Origin: CADEED01 sp020442965
GTDB taxonomy: Bacteria > Pseudomonadota > Gammaproteobacteria > Steroidobacterales > Steroidobacteraceae
Assembly (NCBI GenBank): GCA_041395525.1
Contig: JAWLAH010000005.1
Location: forward strand, 62,001-126,000
Direction of reading: 5' to 3'
Length of the DNA stretch: 64,000 nucleotides
Below, piece by piece: positions 28,201-35,842 of this stretch. The notes below the pieces were generated by a model that was given only the letters and a program-made list of their open reading frames with translations, did no database searches and had not been told where the DNA came from. A program made the position numbers and the translations under genes. How positions within the stretch are numbered: the stretch's first letter is position 1; every line of letters begins with the position of its first letter.

Positions 28201-28569
28201 GTCCGGCCCTAACTTCTTGATCAGTATCGGCTGTGCGAACTCGAGCAATGCACGCGCCTCCGCGAACTTGTCGAAATACGCGATCAGCGGCGTGGCCAGG
28301 TTTTGTGCCCACTGGGCGAGTTCGAGCGAATCGCCGCCGTACTCGGCTGCGACCCGCGGGATGGTGACGCACAGGATGCGTACCGCCTCGGCAGGATCCG
28401 TCTCGCCGATCGACTCCACCCGCTGGCGCAGCTCGGCGATCGTGGCAGGCTTGCCAGCGAGCGGCGCTTGATCACGGCAGGTCGCGGGCAACTCGAGCGC
28501 GGCGGAAGTGCCGCACGCAACCAACGATGCGATAGCGACCAACACCACACAAGCACGCCGCACGATCAT
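25282..28569 (-). CDS. CHAT-protease TPR lipoprotein
   Basis: This 1095-residue protein is exported: a signal peptide ends in a lipobox SLVAC near residue 19. Residues about 50-640 are tetratricopeptide-like helical repeats (for example AEARALLEFAQPILIKKLGP and LPPALTYYQRADSI). The last about 320 residues are a CHAT domain, a caspase-fold cysteine protease. LLVLWPDDALRYLPFAAL opens the domain, the catalytic His lies in HIGTHF (about 955) and the catalytic Cys in SGCQTG (about 997). Both catalytic residues are present, so it should be active. The start overlaps the anti-sigma stop (ATGA). A lipid-anchored CHAT protease under an ECF sigma factor suggests a surface stress or defence function; targets are unknown. 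Confidence 0.88.
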   Translation of the reverse strand: MIVRRACVVLVAIASLVACGTSAALELPATCRDQAPLAGKPATIAELRQRVESIGETDPAEAVRILCVTIPRVAAEYGGDSLELAQWAQNLATPLIAYFDKFAEARALLEFAQPILIKKLGPDAPEIAELHVAGGWMFFRQGRLAESRAEWAAALGIREVVPGEKQIELQKVLVGLSQVELSQRDFAAARASLERAQTILSENRETASEAAAAIENALANISMLEEKYGEARAHAERLLEIEQQLPYGPAQLVPAHVLLGRALEQLDEFDRAEATLRRAVEIAESNNGPLQRHHLAALTQLTNLLNSRGKPREALPFATSALEVAETELGPEAPTLVKVLDTLAGVHLALGELPPALTYYQRADSIVMTHRDDVQKQILVQHYRGLGNAYAAVGERAQADASFAMALTIAGDDATLSMERAATLLARARAIPDDDDASAQELLGQAHDLFASRLPAGHPTLLRVANELCAVELRARPHRTPGCDEADRMLRAMRTADPGLRYAVYENASRRAELNQDSAGAYDLAVRALAAAESLGTPAPTWQAQFRMAQLLNQRGERSLAILFGKQSLLQIEQLRTWFRGEESRLEQSFLLDKVATYRTVSDWLMQAGRIDEALQVLDLLKAEELYDFALRDANDGTGASNVLLTPAEHDLWSTYTNVLRADATVGSELDRFARLAESDRLTPAERRNYGQLLIGQADAQSGRALRIREFVRDQSQAYPRTATARLVSAERLSRDLRRYGPDAALGVYLLTKSQLKIIIATSQGQSVHESTIDLAALRQDIGLYLDAIAARRDVSVMSRRLYDEFVRPLDVAARRAGAKLLVLWPDDALRYLPFAALSDGEHYLVEKYALELYSVDRQRNTESSVRSPPTVRGLGLTRAIAGYQALPAVADELCSVIRGPIAGLSARSAACATTATGNGALAGEGYADAAFTEQRLVDLLSSPAHFSVLHIGTHFSLRPGNAMRSYLVLGDGSHLTLDHINALDFTGIGLATLSGCQTGMGGAVLDDGREVEGLNAIVLRKGAQRVIASLWRVEDESTALLMRSMYTDFASKADDVAVALQAAQRSLLDGSAAPSHDYSHPYYWAGFIVSGSRR

Positions 28570-29147
28570 TTCGCCGCCGAAGCCTCGATTTCGATTCGCA
28601 AGATGGAATCCTTTGGTACCGGAATGCGGTGCTTCTCCAGCACCGCACGCACAATCTCCGACAGCGGCTGCGGCAGTTCCGCATCGATCCCCTGCCGACC
28701 AAACGCCTCGTAACCCGCGGCGGTGACACCCGCCTCACGCAGTTCCACTAATAACTGCTGCTTGAGTGCCAGAGGGTCGGCAGCGCGCAACCTGACGATA
28801 TCCTCACCCGCGGACCGTACCACGGATGGCGATTCAACTGGCGCGCGCAACCGCCATGGAACAGTGATCGCGAGCGCAACGATACCGGCCGCAGCGGCAC
28901 CCCACCAGAGTCGGGTTGCGCGGCGCTCCTGCGGGACCACGCCCGCCTCGCGTGCACGAGCGAGCAAGGCGCGTACGCGTTGTTCGCGGTCGGACGTCAA
29001 GCTTGGCTCCACGTCCGCAGGACCCACAGTTTGCTGCGCGAGCACCGCTGCTCGCAGCGCGCGCGCTTCGCGGGTGACTGGCGAATCGTCCGCCGCAGCA
29101 CGCCCCGCCAGCACATCAAGCCATTTGTCATCGACTGAATCGGTCAT
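28566..29147 (-). CDS. Probable membrane anti-sigma factor
   Basis: A 193-residue single-pass membrane protein from the ATG at 29147. The N-terminal about 75 residues are cytoplasmic and include DDKWLDVLAGRAAADDSP, where anti-sigma domains usually bind sigma. One membrane helix (WWGAAAAGIVALAITVPW) lies near residues 80-97. The C-terminal about 95 residues are periplasmic with a conserved-looking ELREAGVTAAGYEAFGRQGI. No zinc motif (HxxxCxxC) is present. The role is inferred from position directly after the ECF sigma gene; the coupling to the CHAT gene suggests a signalling partner. Confidence 0.65.
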   Translation of the reverse strand: MTDSVDDKWLDVLAGRAAADDSPVTREARALRAAVLAQQTVGPADVEPSLTSDREQRVRALLARAREAGVVPQERRATRLWWGAAAAGIVALAITVPWRLRAPVESPSVVRSAGEDIVRLRAADPLALKQQLLVELREAGVTAAGYEAFGRQGIDAELPQPLSEIVRAVLEKHRIPVPKDSILRIEIEASAAK

Positions 29148-29154
29148 GATTGCG

Positions 29155-29787
29155 TTACGCTTCTCCGAACACGAGTTCGTACCACTCGGCAAGATAGCTG
29201 CGGGCACGCTTGCGGCATTGTGAGATGAACTCCCGGGTCGCCCCTGGCGAGCGGTCGAGCAACCGCGAAATCTCCTCGTTAGTCAGCCCGTCCTGTGTGA
29301 TCCAGGAAATAACCGCCGCGTGAGTCGGTGATTCCGCTTCGAAGCGTGTCCAGCAGCGCTGAAAGCACTCCGCGTGTTCCCGCGTGCGCGCTTCTGACAG
29401 CGGACCCGCGGCCGCCTGACTCGACAACTCGTCGATGCGGCGTTCTGCCTCGACACTCACGGCCTCATCCTCGAGCGACAGCTCACGACCGCGCCGTCGC
29501 AATCGATCGAGCATGTCGTTGCGCAGGATCGCGCGGATCCACGGTAACAACTCAGACTGGGCCTGGAAGGTACTGCAACGTCGCCATACCTTGATGAAAG
29601 TCTCTTGCACGGCATCGCGCGCGGCTGCGGCATCGCGCAACGTGCGCACACCCTCACGAAACAGAACATCGAAGTAGGCCGCGTCGAGCGCACGCAGCGC
29701 CTGCTCGATCGCGCGGCCGCCTTCGCGGCACGCCTGCATGAAAGCCAACTTGTCCAAAGCCGCTCCAGACCGATGCACTGGCGTCAA
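29155..29787 (-). CDS. ECF-type RNA polymerase sigma factor
   Basis: A 210-residue sigma-70 family protein with region 2 (about residues 35-105: DAVQETFIKVWRRC, LLPWIRAILRNDMLDRLRRR) and region 4 (about 145-205: ISWITQDGLTNEEISRLLDR, then TREFISQCRKRAR). Region 3 is absent, as in ECF sigma factors. The first gene of a three-gene minus-strand operon (sigma, anti-sigma, CHAT lipoprotein). The listed start is TTG at 29787; GTG at 29778 or the ATG near 29739 are alternatives. The DNA between it and the divergent lipoprotein gene probably holds its target promoter. Confidence 0.88.
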   Translation of the reverse strand: MTPVHRSGAALDKLAFMQACREGGRAIEQALRALDAAYFDVLFREGVRTLRDAAAARDAVQETFIKVWRRCSTFQAQSELLPWIRAILRNDMLDRLRRRGRELSLEDEAVSVEAERRIDELSSQAAAGPLSEARTREHAECFQRCWTRFEAESPTHAAVISWITQDGLTNEEISRLLDRSPGATREFISQCRKRARSYLAEWYELVFGEA

Positions 29788-29867
29788 TCATATTCTCAGC
29801 CGGGAGCGACAACATACCCCTATAGACGGGACTCGCAATGATCCGTCAGGAGCAGCCTGACATTTTC

Positions 29868-29890
29868 GAACTGCGTGCGTCTCTGTCGTA
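29868..29890 (+). promoter_or_regulatory. Candidate ECF-type promoter
   Basis: GAAC (29868-29871) and CGTA (29887-29890) are separated by 15 bases, close to the GAAC...CGT layout of many ECF promoters. It points to the lipoprotein gene at 29924, divergent from the sigma gene. The match is short and could be chance. Confidence 0.3.
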
Positions 29891-29923
29891 CGAACACCAA
29901 TCGAACAAGGGGACTCAGCAGTC

Positions 29924-30919
29924 ATGTCAGCAACCTCACGACAATTGACGACAGCGCTCGGTGCACTGGTGATGGCGCTTGCGATAGCGGCCTGCGGATC
30001 CAAATCCGCCGAGAATCCTGCCGCGAAGTCCTCAGGTGGCGCATCGAGCGCCACTGCGTCCCAGGGAAACGCGAGTGCTGAACAGGTAGCCGCCGAAGCG
30101 CGCGGCGACCTCGACTGCCCCGCCAAGGTCAAGTCTGCGCCGCGCGCCGCCAACGCACCGGTGGACGACATCGTCGGTGTGCGACCGGGCATGACCTACG
30201 AGGAGGCCGCCAATACGGTGCTGTGCACCGACCCACTGATGGTTGTCAGCGCCCCGCTGACGAGCGGCATCAACATGAAAACCTACGGTCAGACCGTTCG
30301 TCAGGGATTCACGGCACGTCAAGCCGAGCCGCGCATTCAGAAGTCCTCCAAGCAAATCATGCAGGAAATGCAGGACGACATGCTGGCGAGGAGTAGCAAC
30401 AGGGTGGTTCGCGATATGCGGCCCGGACAATCCAAGTGGTCCGTGAGCACGATGGGAATGCCAGGACAGGAGCGCGTCATCCAGGCCGCGCGTGAAGAGT
30501 GGTTCGAGGCCGATCGCAATCCCGTCATTGCAAACGTTGAGCACGCGCTGATCGAGAAATACGGCACGCCGACCAGACAACAGCATTCTGCTGGAACGAG
30601 CTATCTCACCTGGGCATACGATCCCCTCGGCCGCCGAATCACAGAAACATCTCGCCTGTTCAATCAGTGCAGCGGCAGCGCCGATCCCGACGGTGGAACT
30701 AACTATTCGCCCGACTGCGGCTTGGTGATAACTGCAATTGTCTCGCCTCTCAAAACCAATCCTCAGCTCGCGGAATTCATGCAGGTCGGCACCATCGATC
30801 AGTCAACTGGTTATGAGGCAATCGTCGCAACCGAGCAGGCACTGCAGGGTCTCGAGCAACAGCAGCAGGCGCGTCAGGTACAGGACGCGGCCAAGAATGC
30901 CGACAAACCGCAGCTGTGA
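29924..30919 (+). CDS. Hypothetical lipoprotein
   Basis: A 331-residue lipoprotein with lipobox AIAAC at about residue 25, a Ser/Ala-rich linker and a mature domain starting near residue 60. It contains DDIVGVRPGMTYEEAANTVL, a pattern seen in SmpA/OmlA-like small domains where GMT starts the fold. The C-terminal part has SYLTWAYDPLGR and two Cys pairs likely to form disulfides. It ends in a Gln-rich helix. First of four plus-strand envelope genes; divergent from the sigma operon. Family not recognised. Confidence 0.7.
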   Translation: MSATSRQLTTALGALVMALAIAACGSKSAENPAAKSSGGASSATASQGNASAEQVAAEARGDLDCPAKVKSAPRAANAPVDDIVGVRPGMTYEEAANTVLCTDPLMVVSAPLTSGINMKTYGQTVRQGFTARQAEPRIQKSSKQIMQEMQDDMLARSSNRVVRDMRPGQSKWSVSTMGMPGQERVIQAAREEWFEADRNPVIANVEHALIEKYGTPTRQQHSAGTSYLTWAYDPLGRRITETSRLFNQCSGSADPDGGTNYSPDCGLVITAIVSPLKTNPQLAEFMQVGTIDQSTGYEAIVATEQALQGLEQQQQARQVQDAAKNADKPQL

Positions 30920-30929
30920 GGCGGCCCGC

Positions 30930-31670
30930 ATGCGCTATCACCTGATCATCGCAGTGCTGACAATGGTGCTCACGGCCTGCAGCGGCTCCGACCACGCGCC
31001 GCAGCCAAGCAGCGCCACCGACGCTGGATCGAGCGACGGACGGACATCAACGGCCGACCGTCAAGCGAACTCGGCGCCGGATGCCGCGGCGCTTGCGGGC
31101 CTTCACGGCCGCCGCGGAGAGCTGCTCAATCCCGACGCCAGCACGATGGTGTTCCTCTATTACGATCTCGCCGGTCTCACGCCACCCTTCGACGAGTGGG
31201 TCGAGCGCGACATGCGCGTCCAATCGGCGCCAGCGATCGACAAGGCAGCGCGACGCGCCAGTGTCAGGAGCGAACTCGAGGCCGCCAGCCGCGCCGTGCG
31301 CGATGTCGGGCTGATCCGTGTGTCGATGAACGCCGACCTCAGCGACTACGATCCCGCGAATGCGGAGTTTACGGTCGGCGCGCTGGCGCCCAGCTCCTAC
31401 CTGGCGTTCGACGCGTTCGGCGAAAAGATTGCGGTGAACTTCGCCAACGGCCGGACAGCGCAGATCTGGTCCGTTCCAGCCGACCAGGCGCAGTCGATTC
31501 GCGATCGGATCGGCCCGGGCAGAGATGTCTCCATCGACGCGCTGCTGCGCATCACAGCAGTGCAGCCACGAGCCGGGGGCGGGGCCGTGACCACGAGCGT
31601 TGTCGAATACGACTTGCGCTCGGGCAAGTCTGGTCCAGCCATTGCGCATCGAAGCATGACCGGGACCTGA
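30930..31670 (+). CDS. Hypothetical lipoprotein
   Basis: A 246-residue lipoprotein from the ATG at 30930: lipobox VLTAC near residue 16 and a low-complexity linker to about residue 55. The mature domain follows, with ASTMVFLYYDLAGLTPPFDEW and RAVRDVGLIRVSMNADLSDY. It follows the previous lipoprotein after 10 bases. I do not recognise the family; the domain looks mixed alpha/beta without catalytic motif. Confidence 0.65.
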   Translation: MRYHLIIAVLTMVLTACSGSDHAPQPSSATDAGSSDGRTSTADRQANSAPDAAALAGLHGRRGELLNPDASTMVFLYYDLAGLTPPFDEWVERDMRVQSAPAIDKAARRASVRSELEAASRAVRDVGLIRVSMNADLSDYDPANAEFTVGALAPSSYLAFDAFGEKIAVNFANGRTAQIWSVPADQAQSIRDRIGPGRDVSIDALLRITAVQPRAGGGAVTTSVVEYDLRSGKSGPAIAHRSMTGT

Positions 31671-31715
31671 AGCACTGCAAAGCACGCCATCTGACCACTA
31701 CATCGAGGTAAACGC

Positions 31716-32909
31716 ATGAACCACCAACTCGGAAAGCTCCTGCACGCGCTCGTGCTGACCACGACGTTGCTGATCGCGACCCCGGCACCGGCAGCGCAGA
31801 CGTGCGCGAAGAATACGGCTTGCGTCGATACCCGGGCCTTCTCGGCAACCGTCAGCGACTTTCGCACCAGCAAGCAGAACAATGTGCGAGTGCTCACTGC
31901 AACCGTCCGCTTCCAGAACAAGACAGCCAAGCCACTGATGCTCGGTTACGTGCGCGATTCGGGGATTGCGATCGACGATCAGGGCAACCGCTTCGTCGTG
32001 CCACAGTCGAACGGCGTGCGCGGCATCGGTGAGATCATCGGCAACTCGTTCGAATCCAAGTTCACGTTGCAGCCAGGCGAAGCGAGTGACGCCCGGCTGG
32101 AGTTCATCTGGGGCCCAGGTAATGCGACCATGGGCACGCAGTACGAAATGGACGTCGCGATTCGCGAGATCGAGGCAACCGGCCCGGACCAGTTTCGATT
32201 GGGCGCCGAGCATGCGCTGCACTTCAACAATGTCAGTGAACAGGCCGCCGTGGCGGCGCCGCGCCAGGCCCCGGCCCAGGCGTCACCGCAGGTAGCGGCC
32301 GCCACTAACGACCCGTGCGCCGGGGCAGTCGGTTGCTACAGCGCCGGCCCGTTCGTCGCCGAAGTTCAACAACTCTCGGCGAGCTCGATGACGGGCGGCG
32401 CACGCCATCAAACGCTGACGCTGAATATCAGGTTCCGCAACACGAGCACACAGCCGATCATCCTGGCCTACAAACCTGGCACCAGCGGGGCGATCGACAA
32501 CCTCGGCAACCGCTACTACTTCGGTCGAGCGGGCACGCACGACAGCAGCGTCAGGGGAATCGGCTACGTCCAGAGCAATTCCGCCGATCCGCAGTTCACC
32601 CTGGCACCGGGCCAGAGTCGGAACGCACAGTTCAACGTCACGCGCTTCGAGGCCGCCCGCAAGCAGTTAGGCACGAGCTATACGTACGACGTCGTGATTG
32701 CCGAGCTCGAAGTGCTACCGAGTCAGCAGCTACGAACACTGCGCGAGGATAGTTTGAACTTTCCGAATCTGACTTCTGGTACTTACACGGCCACGACCGG
32801 CGGCGCCACAACCAGTGGCGCTGCGAGCGGCGCGGCCCCGGACGCAGCAGCGATAGAGTCGACGGCGAACAAAGTGATCGATCTGTTCAACAAGCTGAAG
32901 AAACACTAA
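31716..32909 (+). CDS. Exported protein with duplicated beta domain
   Basis: A 397-residue protein with a signal peptide ending in APAAQ (about residue 27). The mature part is an internal duplication. Repeat 1 (about 35-175) has TATVRFQNKTAKPLMLGYV, IDDQGNRF and GVRGIGEI. Repeat 2 (about 205-350) has LNIRFRNTSTQPIILAYKP, IDNLGNRYYF and SVRGIGYV. Each begins after a Cys pair (CAKNTAC, CAGAVGC) and is probably an immunoglobulin-like beta sandwich of the DUF4352 kind. The C-terminus ends in a short helix after a Ser/Ala/Gly linker. Likely a periplasmic or surface binding protein; ligand unknown. Confidence 0.7.
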   Translation: MNHQLGKLLHALVLTTTLLIATPAPAAQTCAKNTACVDTRAFSATVSDFRTSKQNNVRVLTATVRFQNKTAKPLMLGYVRDSGIAIDDQGNRFVVPQSNGVRGIGEIIGNSFESKFTLQPGEASDARLEFIWGPGNATMGTQYEMDVAIREIEATGPDQFRLGAEHALHFNNVSEQAAVAAPRQAPAQASPQVAAATNDPCAGAVGCYSAGPFVAEVQQLSASSMTGGARHQTLTLNIRFRNTSTQPIILAYKPGTSGAIDNLGNRYYFGRAGTHDSSVRGIGYVQSNSADPQFTLAPGQSRNAQFNVTRFEAARKQLGTSYTYDVVIAELEVLPSQQLRTLREDSLNFPNLTSGTYTATTGGATTSGAASGAAPDAAAIESTANKVIDLFNKLKKH

Positions 32910-32922
32910 CAGGGGTATCGTC

Positions 32923-34278
32923 ATGACTACGACCAGGAGAGGCCGCGTACTGCGGGATACGAGTGTTGGCGCCGGCCTGATCTTCGTCGATGGGAAGCAG
33001 TATCCGTTCAACCTCGAAGGCAGCTGGAAGTCGGAGTACGCACCCAAAGTGAACATGGGCGTTGATGCGGACTTCGACGATCAGGGCAATCTGATCGCTG
33101 TTCGTGCGGTCGGTGCGCAGATGATCGCCGGCGAACAGGCCGCGCAGGTGCTGGGCCTCGCACAAGACAAGGCAAAGAAGCTTGCGGCGGAGTTTCAGGA
33201 CAAAGGCGCACCGGTCATCGCGCAATACGCCGGCAAGATTGGCTACTCAACGCTGGGCGCCTTTGCCGCAGTCGTCATCGGCTGGTTCTTTCTGCCGCTC
33301 GTGTCGGTCAATCTCGGCATGATCGGCAAGAACTCCGTCACCTTTTACCAAGGCCTGAAACTGCTGAATGCGTCGGGCATCGAGAGTCTCGCCGCGCTTT
33401 CAGGCGGTGGCAGCGCTGGACTCTACGGTGTACTGTGCTTCGCCGCGCTGGCCACCGTGTTTTTGCCGCAGCTATGGCGCGACAGCAAGGCCGGATTCGG
33501 CATGACAGCGCCGTTGTTGCTCATGCTGCTCGTCGGCGTCGTGGCGTATTTCAAGATCTCCGGGCAAATATCGGCTGGCCAGGAGCAGGCGGGCGCGTTC
33601 GGTGGCGCAGAGTACCAGCAGATGGCGCGCGAAATGGCCGAGCGGGCATCGGCCGAAATGCGCAAGGCCATCTCGATCGGCTTCGGCTTGTGGCTATCGT
33701 TGGCCGGAGCGATCTACCTCGGCTGGCAGGGCTGGGGGAAGTCTCGCTTGAAAGATCGCGTGAGCCGCAGTCCCTCTGTTTCGATGTGTCTGTTAGCCGC
33801 TCTGGCGGTCATGGCAAATGCCAACGCGGCCGAGAAGCTACCGGCACCTGTCGCCAAGGCGATGCGCGACATCGCCGCTGTCTGCAGCGACGTTGGTGGC
33901 AAGCCGCAGATGAAGGACGCATTGCAACGCGCCGATCTGAACGCGGATGGACTGATGGATTACGTGGTCAACGTGGCGGGTGTGAATTGCGAGGGTGCGG
34001 TAAGCGTCTACGGCGATCGCGAGAAGGGAGTCATGGTCTTCACTGCCGATGCGAAGGCCGGGGCCCACGAGGCATTCAACGACTCGGTTTACGGCGTACG
34101 GCTCGAGCGCAGCCAGTCGTCGGCCAGGCTCTGGCTCACGGTGTCAGGCGAGGGATGTGGCAAGAAGCCCGCAGCGAATTTCGCCAGCGAAGCATTCTGC
34201 GAGCGGCCGCTCGTCTGGAATGCCAAGACCGGAAAATTCGCCTACGCGCCCGTGTCGATGATCCGCATGATCGAATAG
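32923..34278 (+). CDS. Multi-domain membrane protein with fused periplasmic module
   Basis: This 451-residue protein seems to join three parts. Residues 1-65 resemble a cold-shock/OB-like module (GAGLIFVDGKQYPFNLEGSW) often placed before membrane segments. Residues about 105-275 have four hydrophobic helices. At about 285-305 a signal-peptide-like stretch (SVSMCLLAALAVMANANAAE) leads into a domain with DLNADGLMDYVVNVAG and a Cys-rich end (GEGCGKK, FCERPLVWNAKTGKFAY) that is usually found as a separate secreted protein. The frame is open throughout, so a real fusion or an internal start near 33780 is possible. Last gene of the four-gene set. Confidence 0.65.
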   Translation: MTTTRRGRVLRDTSVGAGLIFVDGKQYPFNLEGSWKSEYAPKVNMGVDADFDDQGNLIAVRAVGAQMIAGEQAAQVLGLAQDKAKKLAAEFQDKGAPVIAQYAGKIGYSTLGAFAAVVIGWFFLPLVSVNLGMIGKNSVTFYQGLKLLNASGIESLAALSGGGSAGLYGVLCFAALATVFLPQLWRDSKAGFGMTAPLLLMLLVGVVAYFKISGQISAGQEQAGAFGGAEYQQMAREMAERASAEMRKAISIGFGLWLSLAGAIYLGWQGWGKSRLKDRVSRSPSVSMCLLAALAVMANANAAEKLPAPVAKAMRDIAAVCSDVGGKPQMKDALQRADLNADGLMDYVVNVAGVNCEGAVSVYGDREKGVMVFTADAKAGAHEAFNDSVYGVRLERSQSSARLWLTVSGEGCGKKPAANFASEAFCERPLVWNAKTGKFAYAPVSMIRMIE

Positions 34279-34359
34279 CCTCCGGCCGTACCTCCTCGCT
34301 GCCACGGTGGCCGTCGGTCGCTGCCGTAGCCAGCTCGGCTCGGGCGTACCATTCAGGGC

Positions 34360-34389
34360 TTGACGAACATACCAACTAGTTGGTACGCT
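34360..34389 (+). promoter_or_regulatory. TetR-type operator within a sigma70-like promoter
   Basis: TACCAACTAGTTGGTA (34370-34385) is a perfect 16-base palindrome. It lies in the spacer between TTGACG (34360-34365) and TACGCT (34384-34389), 18 bases apart. A bound TetR dimer would block RNA polymerase, so autorepression is expected. The predicted transcription start falls at or near the ATG at 34396. Confidence 0.65.
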
Positions 34390-34395
34390 GGTCGT

Positions 34396-35001
34396 ATGCA
34401 GCAGGAAACCGCGCGTCACAAGCTGCTCGATGCCGCCCTCGCAGTCGTCCGTGCGAAAGGCTACGCGTCGAGTACGGTTGATGATCTTTGCTCCGCGGCG
34501 GGCGTCACCAAGGGCGCGTTCTTTCATCACTTCAAGAGCAAGGACGCGCTCGCGGTCGCCGCAGCCAACCATTGGTCGACCGTAACCGGCGCCTTCTTCG
34601 AGACCGCGCCCTACCACGCCCACACCGACCCACTTGATCGGGTACTGGGCTACCTGGATTTCCGCAAAGCCATCCTGCTGGGCGACATCGCCGAGTTCAC
34701 CTGTTTCGCCGGTACGCTCGTACAGGAAATCTACGACACCCATCCCGACATTCGCGCAGCCTGCGCTGCGAGCATTGAGGGCCATGCCGCCAAGGTGGCA
34801 GCAGACATCGCCGCGGCCATGAAGCGCTATCGGATCAGCGCCCCGTGGACTGCCGAGAGCCTCGCCATGCATACGCAAGCCGTACTGCAGGGTGCTTTCG
34901 TTCTCGCGAAAGCCCAGGGAAACGCCGCGATCGCAGCGCAAAGCGTTGATCACCTGCGCCGCTATGTTGAGTTGTTATTTCACTCACCGAAACGCCAATA
35001 G
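34396..35001 (+). CDS. TetR family transcriptional regulator
   Basis: A 201-residue repressor. The N-terminal helix-turn-helix is typical: HKLLDAALAVVRAKGYASST, VDDLCSAAGVTKGAFFHHFK. The C-terminal ligand domain contains GTLVQEIYDTHPDIRAAC, as in TetR regulators of the TetR_C_16/YcdC type; the ligand is unknown. The frame is open to 34360, but those codons cover the operator, so the ATG at 34396 is the better start. It leads a same-strand cluster of YCII, SRPBCC and DUF1428 genes and probably controls it. Confidence 0.9.
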   Translation: MQQETARHKLLDAALAVVRAKGYASSTVDDLCSAAGVTKGAFFHHFKSKDALAVAAANHWSTVTGAFFETAPYHAHTDPLDRVLGYLDFRKAILLGDIAEFTCFAGTLVQEIYDTHPDIRAACAASIEGHAAKVAADIAAAMKRYRISAPWTAESLAMHTQAVLQGAFVLAKAQGNAAIAAQSVDHLRRYVELLFHSPKRQ

Positions 35002-35009
35002 GAGTTGTC

Positions 35010-35375
35010 ATGAGCAAAGACACGACGTATCTCGCCGTATTCCTCGGCAGCAAGACCAGCGCGAACAGCAAGGCTTGGCAGGCATTGTCTGAAGACGCGC
35101 GTCGCACGAAGGAACGCGCCGGCATGGCAGGCTGGCAGGCGTGGGCAGAAAAGCATCAGGCCGTCATCGTCAGCATCGGCGGCCCGCTGGGAAAGACCAA
35201 GAGAGTCGACGCGCGCGGCATCGCAGACACCAGTAACGAGATGAGCGCATTTTCGATCGTGCGGGCAGAATCACACGAGGCGGCTGCGAAGCTGTTCGAG
35301 CAGCATCCTCATTTCATGATATTCCCGGGCGATGCGGTCGAGATCATGCCCATCCTGCCGATACCCGGCGCCTGA
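35010..35375 (+). CDS. YCII-related domain protein
   Basis: A 121-residue cytosolic protein of the YCII/DGPF ferredoxin-like type. The C-terminal half shows the family pattern SAFSIVRAESHEAAAKLFEQHPHF ending in VEIMPIL. It starts 8 bases after the TetR gene with an AGGAG site. YCII proteins are small enzymes or binding proteins of mostly unknown role; the TetR-led context suggests a stress-induced set. Confidence 0.8.
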   Translation: MSKDTTYLAVFLGSKTSANSKAWQALSEDARRTKERAGMAGWQAWAEKHQAVIVSIGGPLGKTKRVDARGIADTSNEMSAFSIVRAESHEAAAKLFEQHPHFMIFPGDAVEIMPILPIPGA

Positions 35376-35388
35376 AGGAGTCGCGATC

Positions 35389-35832
35389 ATGCCTAACACC
35401 GTGCGGCTGCATCGTGTTCTGACTACCTCACCCGAAAAAGTCTATCGCGCCTTTCTGGAAGCGGATGCGATGGCCAAGTGGCTGCCCCCGAACGGCTTCA
35501 CCTGCACCGTACACCGCCTCGAGCCGAAACCGGGTGGAACGCACAGCATGTCGTTTCGAAACTTCACCACGGGCCACAGCCACGCGTTCGGCGGCGAGTA
35601 TCTGGAACTCGTCAAGAACGAACGCCTGGTTTATACGGACAAATTCGATGACCCGAATCTGCCTGGCGAAATGCGCGTCACGGTGACGCTCAGGAAGGTG
35701 GCCGTGGGCACCGAAGTCAACGTCGTACAGGAAGGCATCCCCGACGCCATTCCACCCGAGGCGTGTTACCTGGGCTGGCAGGAATCGCTACGCAATCTCG
35801 CCAAACTGGTCGAACCCAACATCAGCAATTAG
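35389..35832 (+). CDS. SRPBCC / AHSA1-like protein
   Basis: A 147-residue START-fold protein of the activator-of-Hsp90-ATPase-like (AHSA1) type. Landmarks are RLHRVLTTSPEKVYRAFLEA, AMAKWLPPNGFTC, the strand with FGGEYLELVKNERLVYTDKF and the C-terminal helix GWQESLRNLAKLVEP. It binds hydrophobic ligands in family relatives. The ATG at 35389 follows GAAGGAG. It sits 13 bases after the YCII gene. Confidence 0.88.
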   Translation: MPNTVRLHRVLTTSPEKVYRAFLEADAMAKWLPPNGFTCTVHRLEPKPGGTHSMSFRNFTTGHSHAFGGEYLELVKNERLVYTDKFDDPNLPGEMRVTVTLRKVAVGTEVNVVQEGIPDAIPPEACYLGWQESLRNLAKLVEPNISN

Positions 35833-35842
35833 GAGACAGATA

